From Promethearchaeota archaeon (GTDB lineage Archaea > Asgardarchaeota > Lokiarchaeia > Sigynarchaeales > SOKP01), in contig JAHLWJ010000007.1 in NCBI GenBank assembly GCA_019057975.1, positions 1 through 35,312 of the forward strand: a DNA stretch of 35,312 nucleotides, given 5' to 3'. Positions 1 through 11,016 of this stretch are shown here, in pieces (position 1 is the stretch's first letter; every line of letters begins with the position of its first letter). Below the pieces are notes generated by a model, which searched no databases, had not been told where the DNA came from, and saw only the letters and a program-made list of their open reading frames with translations. The translations under genes were made by a program, and so were the position numbers.

Positions 1-181
1 TAAGAATTTCATTGCAATTCTTGAAAAATAATTTTTTGAAATAAATCAATTCATTTAACTAGAGATTTTTATTTCTTTAGAAACAATATTGATTGATTCC
101 TTTATTCTTTTTTATCTCAAATGGGTTAATCATGAAAATAATTATCTCTATAAGTTGTAATAATTATTGATAATTATTGAA
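1..181. other. Gene-free left edge with short hairpin and tandem repeat
   Basis: No gene is visible here. Bases 2-22 form a perfect 7-bp hairpin (AAGAATT, 7-nt loop, AATTCTT). Bases 161-180 are two tandem copies of TAATTATTGA, directly next to the stop codon of the large minus-strand ATPase gene. Either could help end transcription of that gene, but neither has a clear terminator signature. Confidence 0.4.
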
Positions 182-3100
182 TTAAGACTCCTTGAAAATT
201 TCGTACGTATATTTAAAGCATTTTAGATGTTCTTCACTAAACATAAATTCTACGGGAACTTCTTCATTAGAATTAATATAAAGAATATTTTTAATCGCGA
301 TTATGATGTCACCACCAGGTATTGTTTTATAATTTTTATTAATAAATTTATCATATATCTGAGAGCGGATATTCTCTTTAAAACCGCTAAAAGCCAATCC
401 ATGGTTATGACATAAAATCAACATGGATCCCCTAAAAAAATCTTCAAGATCAACTTTAACTTTAGTTTCAAGCTGTTCTAACTCTTTTGTGCTCCATAAT
501 TCAAACTTACGGGAAGATACAAGTTTCTTTGAATTAAAATGAATTAAACTGCATGTCGCAGTACAAGCATGCTCTTCCCTTACATTTCCACTCATTTCAC
601 AATCCCTGCAGTAACTACGACAAATCTGACAGGGGACGCCAACCTCATGATTTTTTCCACTGTATATATCCCTCAAGAGATATTCAGCATCGTCGTGGTA
701 CTTTTTGTTTTCACCCGTTAGTTCTATTGTTAGAACTTGATTTTCTTTATATTTTATTTTATTCTTACTTATTCTAACTTTTCGAGGATGTTTGCTTTTT
801 TTAGGGAACCTAGAAATTGGACTATTCATTCTTACTCCTGCGGCACGCTTTACCTTTCCAGTACTTGGTGTTGATTGTGAAGATGTTGACTGTGGAGGTA
901 TTGATTGTGAGGATGTTGACAGTGGAGGTGTTGAGTGTGGGGTTGTTGACTGTGGAGGTGTTGATTGTGAAGATGTTGATTGTGGGGGTGTTGATTGTGA
1001 AGATGTTGATTGTGGGGGTGTTGATTGTGGAGGTGTTGATTGTGGAGATGCTGGATGTAAGGGACTTTTTGACATATCTGATTCTGTAGGGAAGATAGGT
1101 TTGATTTTACCTACTTCTGGAGCCTTTAAAGCAAGAATCTTTTTGAATCGTAGAGGATCAATACTAGAGACATATAGTTGCTTTTTCTGAACGGTCTTAG
1201 AATTTTTAAAAACTTTCAAATATTCCATAAGAAGATCTTTAATATGAGATTCAGTCCATTCTTCATATTCTTCAGGATCTATCCTTATTTTAGGGATATG
1301 AACCGTAAAACGTGTATTATTCCTTTTTTCTTCAACCAACAAATTTTTTTTTAAGTAACTTAAAAATTTAAAAATATCCTTATATTTTTTGTAAGATTCC
1401 TTTAAAGTTAATATAGCATCTATGAATTCCATAATACTATCCTTTATATCAGTTATAGTCTTAGAAACTAAACCTATCTCCTTTTTCTCTAAATATTCTC
1501 TTAATAAATTCTGATTATGTTCAAAATCATCTAACTTATCATCAGTAAAATCAACACGCCAATAAAAAATAGTCCTGAATTCATTTAATGCATTAATATT
1601 ACCAGAATGATTAGGAAAGACGAGATCTAATAGATAACTTGTAAAATTTTCCTCTAAATCACTAGGTTCCAAATCATTAGAATAATAAATCTTTTTTTCC
1701 TTTTCATATTCTTTAAATAATTTCCTTAAGAAGACATTTGATAATGTGATTTCTTTTCCATTAAAGGTATAAGTTTGTATATCCCCATATGCTTTCGATA
1801 TCCTTATAAAAGAATAATTGGAATCTAGACAAGTTAAATTTACATTTTTCATCTTTAAATAATTAAATGCCTTTTTTGAACCATTCCGTAAGATATATTC
1901 AAGCATTATCTTGTAAAATCGTATTTCATTCTCAAATAATACTTCATTTGCTTCGATTTCGAATCCATTTTGTTGATTGAACTGTAAAATATCAGGGAAC
2001 GTATCGATTCTCCTAATATTTATACTTTTATAATCTTTAACGGAATTTAGCATTGATTCAATTATTTTTTCCCAATCTCCAGTAGATTTTCTATAGATTT
2101 TATCAAATAATAGATATGAGTTATGTTTCTTCAATTCTTTAGCATTAAACCAATGATCAAGAATATTCTCGATTATAAGCATTTTTGTTGAATATAGCGT
2201 GAGAGAAGATAGGAGATGATCTAAAGAGTGATATTCTTTTTCTTTTGTTTCAAGTTTTATAACAGGAACAATTTCTAATACTTTTAAAGATTTAATATTT
2301 TCTGTAATTTTATTTAAATCATTAAATAGAGTTAAAATATCCAAAATATTTTTTGAGTATAGTTTTGCATTTGAAGATAACTCTTTTAGATGATTGATTA
2401 TGTCCTTAAGCAATAATTTCTTTATTCCAAAGAATTTTAAGAACGGTTCAAATTGATCAATCTCTTGGAGGAGATCATCGATAAAAGCACTCTTCTTAAT
2501 ATATTTTCCAATATTAGAAATATCTAATTCAGGATTTTTAAGGAACAAAGAATTCAGAGTAAATTTATTTTCAAACCATTTTGTCTCAAACTTTAAAGAG
2601 TGATAAGCTTCACTCTGTTTCTGAGATTTGAGTGAATGCTCTGAAAATAAATTGTTTAATGCCAAAATGGTGTCGTAAATATTCTCTTTCTTCTCTATTA
2701 CTTCTTTTATGATTTCCAGTTCTATATTATTAATTGACTTAAAAAAGGGTAAAATTGAATTCTCAATCTTACCTTCCTCATCATCTGAATACTTCGATAT
2801 TCTATGTAGTGGATTAAAGAATTCATCATCTAAGGTAATTATTTTTTCTTTAGGTATGATGAATCGATATTTTTTCTGATTTAACTGCTCAATTGTTAAG
2901 AAATATTTATTAAAAATATCAGATTCTTGCTTTATACCTCCCATTAAAAGCTTAAAGATTACAATTAACTTTTCCCTTAAATCCTTTTTTGAGGGTTTAA
3001 CTTTCTTTGTAAAATAGTCATTATTGTAAAATTTTGCAAAATTAACTCCAAAGTTTTGATAAATAGAAAGATATCCTGAGATATGATTCTTGCTTTTATT

Positions 3101-6100
3101 AAGAATTCGATATAGTCTTTCAAGAGTCCTTATAATATCAATATTACTCGTAAAAATAATATTATTATTTACATTATACTCATGCTTAATGAAATCTGAT
3201 TGTTTTAAATTATAAAATTCAAGATCAATAGTATTAATTAGGGTATTACTCGGAAATTCTACAGTAATTAAAGTTTTCCACCACCGTGTTATAGCATCAT
3301 AAAGTTTTGGATGTCTTAATTTATTAGGCTTACAGTATTGTTCATCTTCTTTTGATTTTAGTGTAATATTTTCTAAAAATTGTTTTAATTCCATCTTTTC
3401 ATTACTATAATAATGTAAGAAATTATTGTTTTGAAAAATCAAGTTTACCAGTTGTATGTGGCTTTCAATTAAAAAATTAGGATTATTATCAGAAAAAAGA
3501 TGAGAACAATTATCTAAAATGTATTTAAGAGGAATTCTTTCTGATCGTTTAAGAAATTTAAAGTCCCATTTAAAATCAACTAAAAGATTTTCGATATCTT
3601 TATGGAGATATAATTTTTTCTCATGAAATTCACTCAGAAATTCTGGAACTTCAAATTCTCTTGAAATTAAGTTATTATTGTTCAAATTCACTAATAAATA
3701 ATTTTGATCTGAACCTTGGGTGGTTGGAAAGATAGTATAGTTTGATATTTGATTAATAAAAAAGTGCTTAGTTTTATCAGTCTTAAAGCTTAGATTCTTA
3801 AAAAATTGAAGAGAATCTTGAATGTATTTTAGATGTTTTTCATTCTGAATATTAAAACACTCAATTTTAAAGTATATTTCAAGGATATGGAGAATTATAA
3901 AAGGAGGTAAATCGTCCCTACAATCATCGTCTAATATTTGTGGTTTTAAAAAACATTCATAAATATCTCGTCCCTTGTAGTCTACTCCATCAGTTTGTTT
4001 AATTTCCAAGATATCTTCGTTGAAAATGGAATTAAATACTCTAAAATATTCGGGATCCAACCAATCTTCAAAGATTTTTTTTCCTTCTTCTGGAAAGTCC
4101 TCCCAAACATCATATATCGGTAATTCTTCGATAAATTCGCTTAAGTAGATGTTATATTTATTAGGTATTAGCTCTACTTTCATAAAATTATAATTTAGAT
4201 TTGGCACTATTTGGAAATTTTTTAAATCCTTTAATTTAAATCCATTTGCTTTCAAGAGTCCTAAAAAATCTTTATAGAATTGTAAATCATCTCCCTTAAA
4301 AAAATCCAAATCATCACTTTTAAAGAATTTGGAAAGAACCTTTACAAGAAATTTCTTAGTATTCATAAACTGCGATAATTTTATTAAATCAAACTTTAGC
4401 AATGATCTAATTAATTTAAGAGATGAATTAGCAGGAATATAAATTTCAAATTTATTATTATCTATGAAAAGTTTTATTATTTTTTTTTGGTTTTTGTCTA
4501 AATTAACGAAATCTGGTTGTATATATAATTGATTCAAATCTTTGAGCTCTCTTCTACAATTCTCAAACTTTAGACTGATTTTAGATTTTTGAAGAATCTG
4601 TTTAAATTGATCAATTTGATTGTTTTTGTTTTCCATAAACTTCTGTACTATTAAATAAAAATTATTCCATTTATCCCAATCATTGATTTTTGCCAAGTAT
4701 TCATTTAAAAAGAGAAGAATGATATCATGAATATAAAGTGTCTTACTTGAAAGATTATATTTAATATCATTTTTATGAATCCAATTCGAGGTTAGATCAA
4801 GAGAATCATAAGCAAATTTGATTAAAAGATTAATTATATCATTATCTATGTAGTCATCTTGTATCTCAAAAGTTGAATTCCGATTAGAAATTAAAGTATA
4901 CTTTTCATATTTGTATAGTTTTGATAAATGGATATATTCTTCAAATTCCGTAAGGTTTTGATAATATATTCTTGAAAAATCCTCAAATATCTTTTTATCT
5001 GTGAAAAATGCTAAAATTATATTTTGCACTCGTTGAACTGGCTCACAAGAGGTTAGATATTTAGCAATGTTTTGAGGGCTTTTATTAATTATCTTATAAA
5101 TAGTATCATTTTGTCTTATTTTTAGACTAGAAACATGTTTTGATGAAAATTCTGGATAAATCATGGCAAAGTATTTTTCGTCTTTAAATTTCTCTAAGAA
5201 AAAATTTACAAGACCGCATACTTCATAAAAGTCTTTGTGAATTATATTTAGAGTTTTCCCATAAGATGTTTGAATAAGTAATTCAAGGTATTCTTGATTC
5301 CCCCAGAATAAATCAGTAAATTTAAACAAATCTTTAGATGATCTTGTTGTTGAAAATATGGGAATTTTTAAAAGATTAGAAATTAAATCAGATATAAAAT
5401 AATCCTCTCTTGATTCCTTAATTAAGGTATTTTGTGTTAAAAGGGTATAATATTTGGGAATTTTAGTTGAATTTCCAAGTTCTTTTTTCAGTTTTGTAAA
5501 ACTTCTTTTTATCATTTGATGGAGATTTGATAATATTTCTTCGTTTTCGAGGAGTATTTTAGAAAGGATTCCATTTGTTCCATTAAATATTAGATTGATT
5601 AACTGATATAATGATGAGTATGTATTATTTCTTTGAATTTCTTGGAAATAATCAATTAATATTTTATGAAAAGTGTTTAAATATCCATTTTGATCTTTTA
5701 ATTTCTTAATATAGAGAAATATTGGTAATTCTAGATTTTTCTTTACGGAATAATTATGTATTAAGTGAATAACTTCCATGTATTCAGGAAATTCGTTAAT
5801 GAACTCTTCGGTGATATAAAAAAAATTAGGATTATTAATACAACTTAAATATTCATTCCCAAAATAATCTTGAAGAATAAGTAGATAATAATTAAAAATT
5901 TCTTCTTGTACAAATCTGTTTTCCTTAAAGTAGTGCCATTTTGCTAACTCTTCCTGAAAAAATCTTAAATTTTCTAAAGATCCAAAATATCCCATACATT
6001 CTTTTGATGAAATATAGTTTTGTCCTTCACTTTTAGGGAAAATATAAGATTCTAGGACAATCCTCATTAATTTCATAACCTGTGAAGTGTTTAAATCTCG

Positions 6101-7807
6101 ATTTGCAATCTCAGAATCATTAAATATCTCCTGACAAAATATTCTCTTATCTAATTCATCACAAATGTATATAGAACCTTTAAGACCTTTTAGATTTAAT
6201 TTCTGAGCCATAAATTCTCGAAACTTATTACTGGCATGATTATGTAAAAAAGTTAGAATATCTTTGTCCTCTTTTTCAACAAAAACTATATTTGAAAATG
6301 GAATATATCGATTATTTTCCCACCAGAATAATATTTCTTTTTTACTATATTGGTATTCTTTTAATTCTAGAATCAAACCATCCCTGAAAAGAGAATAAAC
6401 TTTATTCTCATTAGTTTTAAAGGGTACTAATTTTTCTAGATTTTTGAAAAGTAATTTATTGGATTTGCTTAATTGTTCATATAATTCAAGAAAACACTTA
6501 GGAGCTTTTTTCCTTAACAAGGTTTCGTTAATATCCTTTTTCCATTTTTCACTATCTTCTTTAATTTCTAAATCTTCACGCGAATTTATTAAAGAGAAGT
6601 GACCATGTAAAATGAAATTAAACTGTGGTTTTCTATTTATAACTGGAAAGTAGGCATAAAGAGCATACTCTGAATCATGTTTTTTTATAATATATTCACT
6701 ATCGCCCTCTTTTTGTATTTTAAATACTACTTTTACTTCTCTCTCCCCTATTTCTTTCCCCTTCTCATCTTTAAGATTTAAATCCTCACTAATTGTATGG
6801 ATGACATACAAACCGTCTTCAATCTTAGATATTGGGATTCCATTGGTTTCGAGACTCTCAACTTTAAGAGGATATGCGTTTTCGTCAAACACAATATTAA
6901 TATCCTTTAGCGGATCTAAAAATAACATGAATTTTTGATCGATATTTTCGATGTGATTTTCAAAAGCTCTAAGATTTTCGTCCGTTATACCTTCTAAATA
7001 AAATTTGTTATTGAAATCAGATATTTCAGAATTTTTGGGAATATGTTTCAAATTCCATTCAATTGCTTCTTTATCCTCTAAAATTAGATTTAAGCGAAAT
7101 TGAAACGGTTTAGATATAATTAAAGACGAATTAAATATCTCTCTCGCGCTTTTAAAACCAATTCCAAAATATCCAATATTTTTTCTATTTTTAGACCCTT
7201 GCCCTATACTAGAAATACCCCAAACATCCATAGATGAAAATTTATTTCCATCGTTTGCAAATAAGAGAACATTTCGATTTTTAAGTTTGACTTTTTCTAA
7301 AAGAACGCGTTTTGAATCTGCATCCCTAGCATTTTGGAGTAATTCGAAGAGAAAATGCCAATCTCCAGAATATTGACTAGCTATTCCTTCCATAGCATTT
7401 TCATCTTTAGTAAATACATATAATTCATTTATCGCACTATAAAGAATTTGATGATAATTTTTTTCATTTAAAAAATCTTTTCCTGTGTCTAAATCATAAT
7501 TATAAAACAAAAATTTGATAAATCCACTTATATCTGAGTTAGATATGATTTTTTTTGCCAGAGAGTTTAAAAGAAGTCTTGAGCTATTAGGTTCACCATA
7601 ATTCAAGATAGAGCGCTGGATTTCACATGTAATATCTACAATGCGAGATATTGAATGAAAATTTTCTTGAGTAAGGTGTAAATCTCTATTTGAATTAGAT
7701 GTAAAAAATTCTATGATTTCTTTAAAAGAATTTTCGGGATTTTTATTAATAATCTTATTAAAATGATTTTTTATAAAACGTGGTTTCTTAGTCTGTAATT
7801 CATTCAT
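182..7807 (-). CDS. Giant sacsin-like GHKL (Hsp90-fold) ATPase with Cys-rich C-terminal module
   Basis: This is a 2541-residue protein. An N-terminal GHKL ATPase domain is shown by ELLQNARDA (about 155-163, the N-box with catalytic Glu and Mg-binding Asn), NDGNKF (about 185-190) and GYFGIGFKS (about 212-220, the glycine lid). This spacing is typical of sacsin/Hsp90-fold ATPases. About 2000 helical, Lys/Asn/Leu-rich residues with no recognised domain follow. Near residue 2250-2315 lies a low-complexity linker of 12 five-residue units of the QSTPP/QSTSS type. The tail is Cys-rich: CQIC near 2391, more Cys/His pairs to about 2420, and LCHNHGLAF near 2465, resembling a degenerate treble-clef/HNH fold. 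The ATG overlaps the stop of the upstream helicase (TAATG), with GGAGG about 10 nt before it, so the two are translationally coupled. Family knowledge: GHKL ATPases of this kind occur in restriction-like conflict systems. The role as the large partner of the helicase is inferred. Confidence 0.85.
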   Translation of the reverse strand: MNELQTKKPRFIKNHFNKIINKNPENSFKEIIEFFTSNSNRDLHLTQENFHSISRIVDITCEIQRSILNYGEPNSSRLLLNSLAKKIISNSDISGFIKFLFYNYDLDTGKDFLNEKNYHQILYSAINELYVFTKDENAMEGIASQYSGDWHFLFELLQNARDADSKRVLLEKVKLKNRNVLLFANDGNKFSSMDVWGISSIGQGSKNRKNIGYFGIGFKSAREIFNSSLIISKPFQFRLNLILEDKEAIEWNLKHIPKNSEISDFNNKFYLEGITDENLRAFENHIENIDQKFMLFLDPLKDINIVFDENAYPLKVESLETNGIPISKIEDGLYVIHTISEDLNLKDEKGKEIGEREVKVVFKIQKEGDSEYIIKKHDSEYALYAYFPVINRKPQFNFILHGHFSLINSREDLEIKEDSEKWKKDINETLLRKKAPKCFLELYEQLSKSNKLLFKNLEKLVPFKTNENKVYSLFRDGLILELKEYQYSKKEILFWWENNRYIPFSNIVFVEKEDKDILTFLHNHASNKFREFMAQKLNLKGLKGSIYICDELDKRIFCQEIFNDSEIANRDLNTSQVMKLMRIVLESYIFPKSEGQNYISSKECMGYFGSLENLRFFQEELAKWHYFKENRFVQEEIFNYYLLILQDYFGNEYLSCINNPNFFYITEEFINEFPEYMEVIHLIHNYSVKKNLELPIFLYIKKLKDQNGYLNTFHKILIDYFQEIQRNNTYSSLYQLINLIFNGTNGILSKILLENEEILSNLHQMIKRSFTKLKKELGNSTKIPKYYTLLTQNTLIKESREDYFISDLISNLLKIPIFSTTRSSKDLFKFTDLFWGNQEYLELLIQTSYGKTLNIIHKDFYEVCGLVNFFLEKFKDEKYFAMIYPEFSSKHVSSLKIRQNDTIYKIINKSPQNIAKYLTSCEPVQRVQNIILAFFTDKKIFEDFSRIYYQNLTEFEEYIHLSKLYKYEKYTLISNRNSTFEIQDDYIDNDIINLLIKFAYDSLDLTSNWIHKNDIKYNLSSKTLYIHDIILLFLNEYLAKINDWDKWNNFYLIVQKFMENKNNQIDQFKQILQKSKISLKFENCRRELKDLNQLYIQPDFVNLDKNQKKIIKLFIDNNKFEIYIPANSSLKLIRSLLKFDLIKLSQFMNTKKFLVKVLSKFFKSDDLDFFKGDDLQFYKDFLGLLKANGFKLKDLKNFQIVPNLNYNFMKVELIPNKYNIYLSEFIEELPIYDVWEDFPEEGKKIFEDWLDPEYFRVFNSIFNEDILEIKQTDGVDYKGRDIYECFLKPQILDDDCRDDLPPFIILHILEIYFKIECFNIQNEKHLKYIQDSLQFFKNLSFKTDKTKHFFINQISNYTIFPTTQGSDQNYLLVNLNNNNLISREFEVPEFLSEFHEKKLYLHKDIENLLVDFKWDFKFLKRSERIPLKYILDNCSHLFSDNNPNFLIESHIQLVNLIFQNNNFLHYYSNEKMELKQFLENITLKSKEDEQYCKPNKLRHPKLYDAITRWWKTLITVEFPSNTLINTIDLEFYNLKQSDFIKHEYNVNNNIIFTSNIDIIRTLERLYRILNKSKNHISGYLSIYQNFGVNFAKFYNNDYFTKKVKPSKKDLREKLIVIFKLLMGGIKQESDIFNKYFLTIEQLNQKKYRFIIPKEKIITLDDEFFNPLHRISKYSDDEEGKIENSILPFFKSINNIELEIIKEVIEKKENIYDTILALNNLFSEHSLKSQKQSEAYHSLKFETKWFENKFTLNSLFLKNPELDISNIGKYIKKSAFIDDLLQEIDQFEPFLKFFGIKKLLLKDIINHLKELSSNAKLYSKNILDILTLFNDLNKITENIKSLKVLEIVPVIKLETKEKEYHSLDHLLSSLTLYSTKMLIIENILDHWFNAKELKKHNSYLLFDKIYRKSTGDWEKIIESMLNSVKDYKSINIRRIDTFPDILQFNQQNGFEIEANEVLFENEIRFYKIMLEYILRNGSKKAFNYLKMKNVNLTCLDSNYSFIRISKAYGDIQTYTFNGKEITLSNVFLRKLFKEYEKEKKIYYSNDLEPSDLEENFTSYLLDLVFPNHSGNINALNEFRTIFYWRVDFTDDKLDDFEHNQNLLREYLEKKEIGLVSKTITDIKDSIMEFIDAILTLKESYKKYKDIFKFLSYLKKNLLVEEKRNNTRFTVHIPKIRIDPEEYEEWTESHIKDLLMEYLKVFKNSKTVQKKQLYVSSIDPLRFKKILALKAPEVGKIKPIFPTESDMSKSPLHPASPQSTPPQSTPPQSTSSQSTPPQSTSSQSTPPQSTTPHSTPPLSTSSQSIPPQSTSSQSTPSTGKVKRAAGVRMNSPISRFPKKSKHPRKVRISKNKIKYKENQVLTIELTGENKKYHDDAEYLLRDIYSGKNHEVGVPCQICRSYCRDCEMSGNVREEHACTATCSLIHFNSKKLVSSRKFELWSTKELEQLETKVKVDLEDFFRGSMLILCHNHGLAFSGFKENIRSQIYDKFINKNYKTIPGGDIIIAIKNILYINSNEEVPVEFMFSEEHLKCFKYTYEIFKES
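868..1050 (-). repeat. 15-bp minisatellite coding for a QSTPP/QSTSS linker
   Basis: About 12 imperfect tandem copies of a 15-bp unit (plus-strand form near GGTGTTGATTGTGGA) lie in frame inside the 2541-residue ATPase gene. Each unit codes for five residues, QSTPP or QSTSS with a few variants (TTP, HSTPP, LSTSS, QSIPP). The copies are nearly identical at the DNA level, which points to recent slippage or recombination. The encoded stretch is probably a flexible linker before the Cys-rich tail. The array also creates an antisense Cys/Asp/Gly-rich open frame that is not a gene. Confidence 0.9.
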
Positions 7808-10800
7808 TACTCTACATCCTCCTTTTTACTAATCAATAGTGCTCCAATTTCAATAATAGAAACTGAAACTGATTTATTATATTTAGTATCTAAAGCTTCA
7901 AGAGCACTTTTTTTTCGTTCAATATTTTTACTAATCTGACCATTATAGAGATGTTCAATTTTTTTACCTTTTACTTTACCTAAGGTTGCTTTCAAAGATG
8001 CAATCTTATTATCATACCTGTGATTGATTTGTTCTCTTTTATATTTATAAACTTGTTCCATTCCCATCTTTTGTTCTTTAATAAGATTCTCTTTGATTGA
8101 TATAACTTCTAAGAAGCAATTTTCAAATGTTTTATCAATTATATCTGGGTTAAATTGATTTTTATAGGCCAATTTAAATTTCTCTAATGTAACTTGTTCA
8201 AATAAATAATTAGCAATTTCCGTTTCTATAATTTCTTCTGAGTCTAAATGATATCCAACAATTTCAATTTGAGATATATTACGTATTCCCTCACTTTTAA
8301 GTAAAAATACTCTGAGTAAAATTGAATTAAATGGAGAGTCATTTATAGGTTCGAGCAGTGTACATTGAGAAAATTTAATAAATTTCTTTTCTTTAAACAA
8401 TTTTATCAAAATTTTAGCTAAAATATGCTTTAAACTAAGCAAATCAATATCTTTGCTGAATTTAGAAGCCAATTCTACATCATAAGTAAGTAAGATCGGT
8501 TTAAATCGTCTTTTTTTAAGATTTAAAGAATCATCTATTCGATAAATAAAACTTCTGAGTTGTTCTTTCATACTATCAGGTCTTAATTCTACCTTATTAA
8601 GTTCGTTAATAAAAGTTTCTGAGGTTTTTAAGCAGTATAAAGCAGGAGTGTTTGGAATGCCTTTTTTCTTCATATAATTTAATACTGTATCAATATTTTC
8701 GCATTTTTCTAAGGAAACACCAGGAAAATTAGCTTGTAATAAAAAATTGAGAGCCTCAAATAATTCCTTCAAAGAAAAGGGATTTCTCTTATCATTTATA
8801 AATTTCTCCTCAAAAATTAATGTTTTTCCGGTATCACCTTTAATTTCATCTAACCTTTCTTCAATTTGTTCCATATCAATCTTTTTACTAGCTAAATTTT
8901 CTTTTATTTTATTCAAGATCTCTTCTATTTCGTCTTCAGTTCGTTCGGGATGATATAATAGCTCCTTTCTTCGAGAAAAGCACTCTTCTAATACTGGATT
9001 AAGAAAAATCAGATTTTCTCGAACCATATCTATTCTTTGATAAAGACGATGTAGTATTCTGTCTTCAATAGAATTCCTAATATATACATTAGTGATAAAT
9101 ATTGGTTTTTCTTGGCCATAACGATCTAATCTACCTATTCTTTGCTCCAATTTCATGGGATTCCAAGGTAGATCATAATTAATTAGACAATTACAAAACT
9201 GAAGATCGATACCCTCAGCTCCAATTTCAGATAATACTAATATTTGAATATGATTATTTCTAAAAAGATTGAATAAATTGTCACGTTGATATAATTCGAT
9301 ATCTCCATGGATAAATTCTGCTCTAATAGAATGACCAATATGTTTCTCTTCTCTAGAGAAATCTATTTCATTCAATCTCCTTGTTATATATTCTATCGTT
9401 GATTTAAAATATGAAAATATGATAATTCGGTCATTTCCAGCTATAAAATATTCTCTAACCCTTTCTAGAACTGCATCAAATTTTGAATCGGTTGGACCTA
9501 TTAATTCTTCGTATTCTAATAATTGATTAATTTGTTCAATTTCATTATCCCGAAGTATTAATGTGTTAGTTCGAGGATTATGCTGAAAATCTTCATCTTC
9601 AAAATTTAGTGCCATTCTATGAGTCTCTAACATACGACGGAGTTTAGTAAATGTGCCATGAATACTACTAGCAATTACTCGTTGGGGCATTATCTCTACT
9701 AACTGGATGGGAACAAATCCTTCTGCTCTGCGTACTATCAACTGAATAAAGAAAGCTCGAGCTTTATTATAAAATTCCTCTTCTATACCAGAAAAAATCA
9801 ATAAAATTGGCTGTTCAGGATGTCGAACAGGGAATAAATTTTCATGATCTACTATATCCCTCTTACGAGTGTTATTTAATATATTTGAAAGGAAATTAAT
9901 TTTCTCTAAATTATGTCTTATTTTACCAAGCATTTCTGGATTTCTGTAACGTTCCTCTTTGATATATTTCAATAAATTTCCATCAGTTAAGATTCTCCCA
10001 TAAATAAGCCTTGAAAATGAATTACCATTAGATAAAAATCTTAATTCTTCCTCAATACGCTTTAAATAATCATTTTCTCTTTCATCAAGATAATTTTGGA
10101 TCTTTATTAAACTTCTATTTGGTTCCATGATCTCATTAAATTCTGAAAGTGTTAACTCTCCTTGATATACTAAAAGATTTAGTAAATTGAACAAATCATC
10201 TAAACTAAGATTAATTGGTGTGGCAGTTAGAAATAAGCTATATTCACAGTTTTCCAATAAAATCCTAGCTACTCTGTGTGATAACGTATCTGTATTACGT
10301 AAGTGATGAGCTTCATCGAAAATTATTAAATCAAATGGTTCAAATTCATGAAGATTTAAATCTTCTCTATTAATTAATCCTTGAGCTAATTGATCCACGA
10401 TCTCTTCTCTTCGGATTAATTCCAATCCTACTATAAGTTTAGGATATTTAGCACGATTTTGAAATTTCAATATTAAATCTCTACTGTTCTCTACACCTTC
10501 TAAATTTTCATTAAAGAAACGTTTAAGTTCAAATACCCATTTTGGTACTAAATTTTTCGGACAAACTACTAGAACTGAATGAATTTCATCTCTTGCTAAT
10601 AATTCTGAAAGAATATAACCCCCTTCAATTGTTTTTCCAACACCCACTTCATCAGCTATTAATAAACGCCCTGTATCTGAATCAAGTATTTTCATTAAGG
10701 GACGAAATTGATGAGGTAAGAAATCTGCTGCTGAAGAATTCTCGAAAAATATTCCCGATAAATTATTCTGGATTTTAGCAAGTAAAAGATTTCTTTTAAA

Positions 10801-11016
10801 TTCGCTAAACGGAATAAATATGTTTTTTTTAACTTTTTCTTCGATTGGTATATATTCTGTATCATACTTTTTTAAATCCGCTTCAGCATAAAGCTCATCA
10901 TAATCATCAAATCTTATCGTGTAATATTTTTCTCCCCCAACATCCTTGATATAAACTATTATCCCTTTGATATCGGATTTATTTTTAATATATACAATAT
11001 CATTGATTTTAAAAAT
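7807..11016 (-). CDS. SNF2-family (RapA-type) helicase/translocase with N-terminal SH3-like domain; no canonical start codon
   Basis: This is a superfamily 2 DNA translocase of SNF2/RapA type. The first in-frame ATG is at 10695, but starting there would lose the Q-motif-like HQFRPLM and an SH3/Tudor-like domain encoded just upstream, so the true start is earlier. The frame is open to a TAA at 11034-11032 and holds no ATG, GTG or TTG before 10695. I propose the ATT at 11016, six bases after an AAGGTG Shine-Dalgarno-like site, giving about 1069 residues. Numbered from 10695, the motifs are DEVGVGKT (15-22, Walker A), DEAH (127-130), TATP (157-160), and QRIGRLDR near 520 (motif VI). The C-terminal 60 residues look coiled-coil and Lys-rich. 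The stop overlaps the ATG of the giant GHKL ATPase (TAATG), so the pair is a coupled operon. A sequencing error or disabling mutation at the start cannot be excluded. Confidence 0.85.
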   Translation of the reverse strand: MFKINDIVYIKNKSDIKGIIVYIKDVGGEKYYTIRFDDYDELYAEADLKKYDTEYIPIEEKVKKNIFIPFSEFKRNLLLAKIQNNLSGIFFENSSAADFLPHQFRPLMKILDSDTGRLLIADEVGVGKTIEGGYILSELLARDEIHSVLVVCPKNLVPKWVFELKRFFNENLEGVENSRDLILKFQNRAKYPKLIVGLELIRREEIVDQLAQGLINREDLNLHEFEPFDLIIFDEAHHLRNTDTLSHRVARILLENCEYSLFLTATPINLSLDDLFNLLNLLVYQGELTLSEFNEIMEPNRSLIKIQNYLDERENDYLKRIEEELRFLSNGNSFSRLIYGRILTDGNLLKYIKEERYRNPEMLGKIRHNLEKINFLSNILNNTRKRDIVDHENLFPVRHPEQPILLIFSGIEEEFYNKARAFFIQLIVRRAEGFVPIQLVEIMPQRVIASSIHGTFTKLRRMLETHRMALNFEDEDFQHNPRTNTLILRDNEIEQINQLLEYEELIGPTDSKFDAVLERVREYFIAGNDRIIIFSYFKSTIEYITRRLNEIDFSREEKHIGHSIRAEFIHGDIELYQRDNLFNLFRNNHIQILVLSEIGAEGIDLQFCNCLINYDLPWNPMKLEQRIGRLDRYGQEKPIFITNVYIRNSIEDRILHRLYQRIDMVRENLIFLNPVLEECFSRRKELLYHPERTEDEIEEILNKIKENLASKKIDMEQIEERLDEIKGDTGKTLIFEEKFINDKRNPFSLKELFEALNFLLQANFPGVSLEKCENIDTVLNYMKKKGIPNTPALYCLKTSETFINELNKVELRPDSMKEQLRSFIYRIDDSLNLKKRRFKPILLTYDVELASKFSKDIDLLSLKHILAKILIKLFKEKKFIKFSQCTLLEPINDSPFNSILLRVFLLKSEGIRNISQIEIVGYHLDSEEIIETEIANYLFEQVTLEKFKLAYKNQFNPDIIDKTFENCFLEVISIKENLIKEQKMGMEQVYKYKREQINHRYDNKIASLKATLGKVKGKKIEHLYNGQISKNIERKKSALEALDTKYNKSVSVSIIEIGALLISKKEDVE

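Noticed and set aside
792..1190. Plus-strand Cys/Asp/Gly-rich open frame of 132 residues
   Set aside because: It is the antisense of the QSTPP minisatellite inside the ATPase gene; the repeat unit alone makes the pattern.
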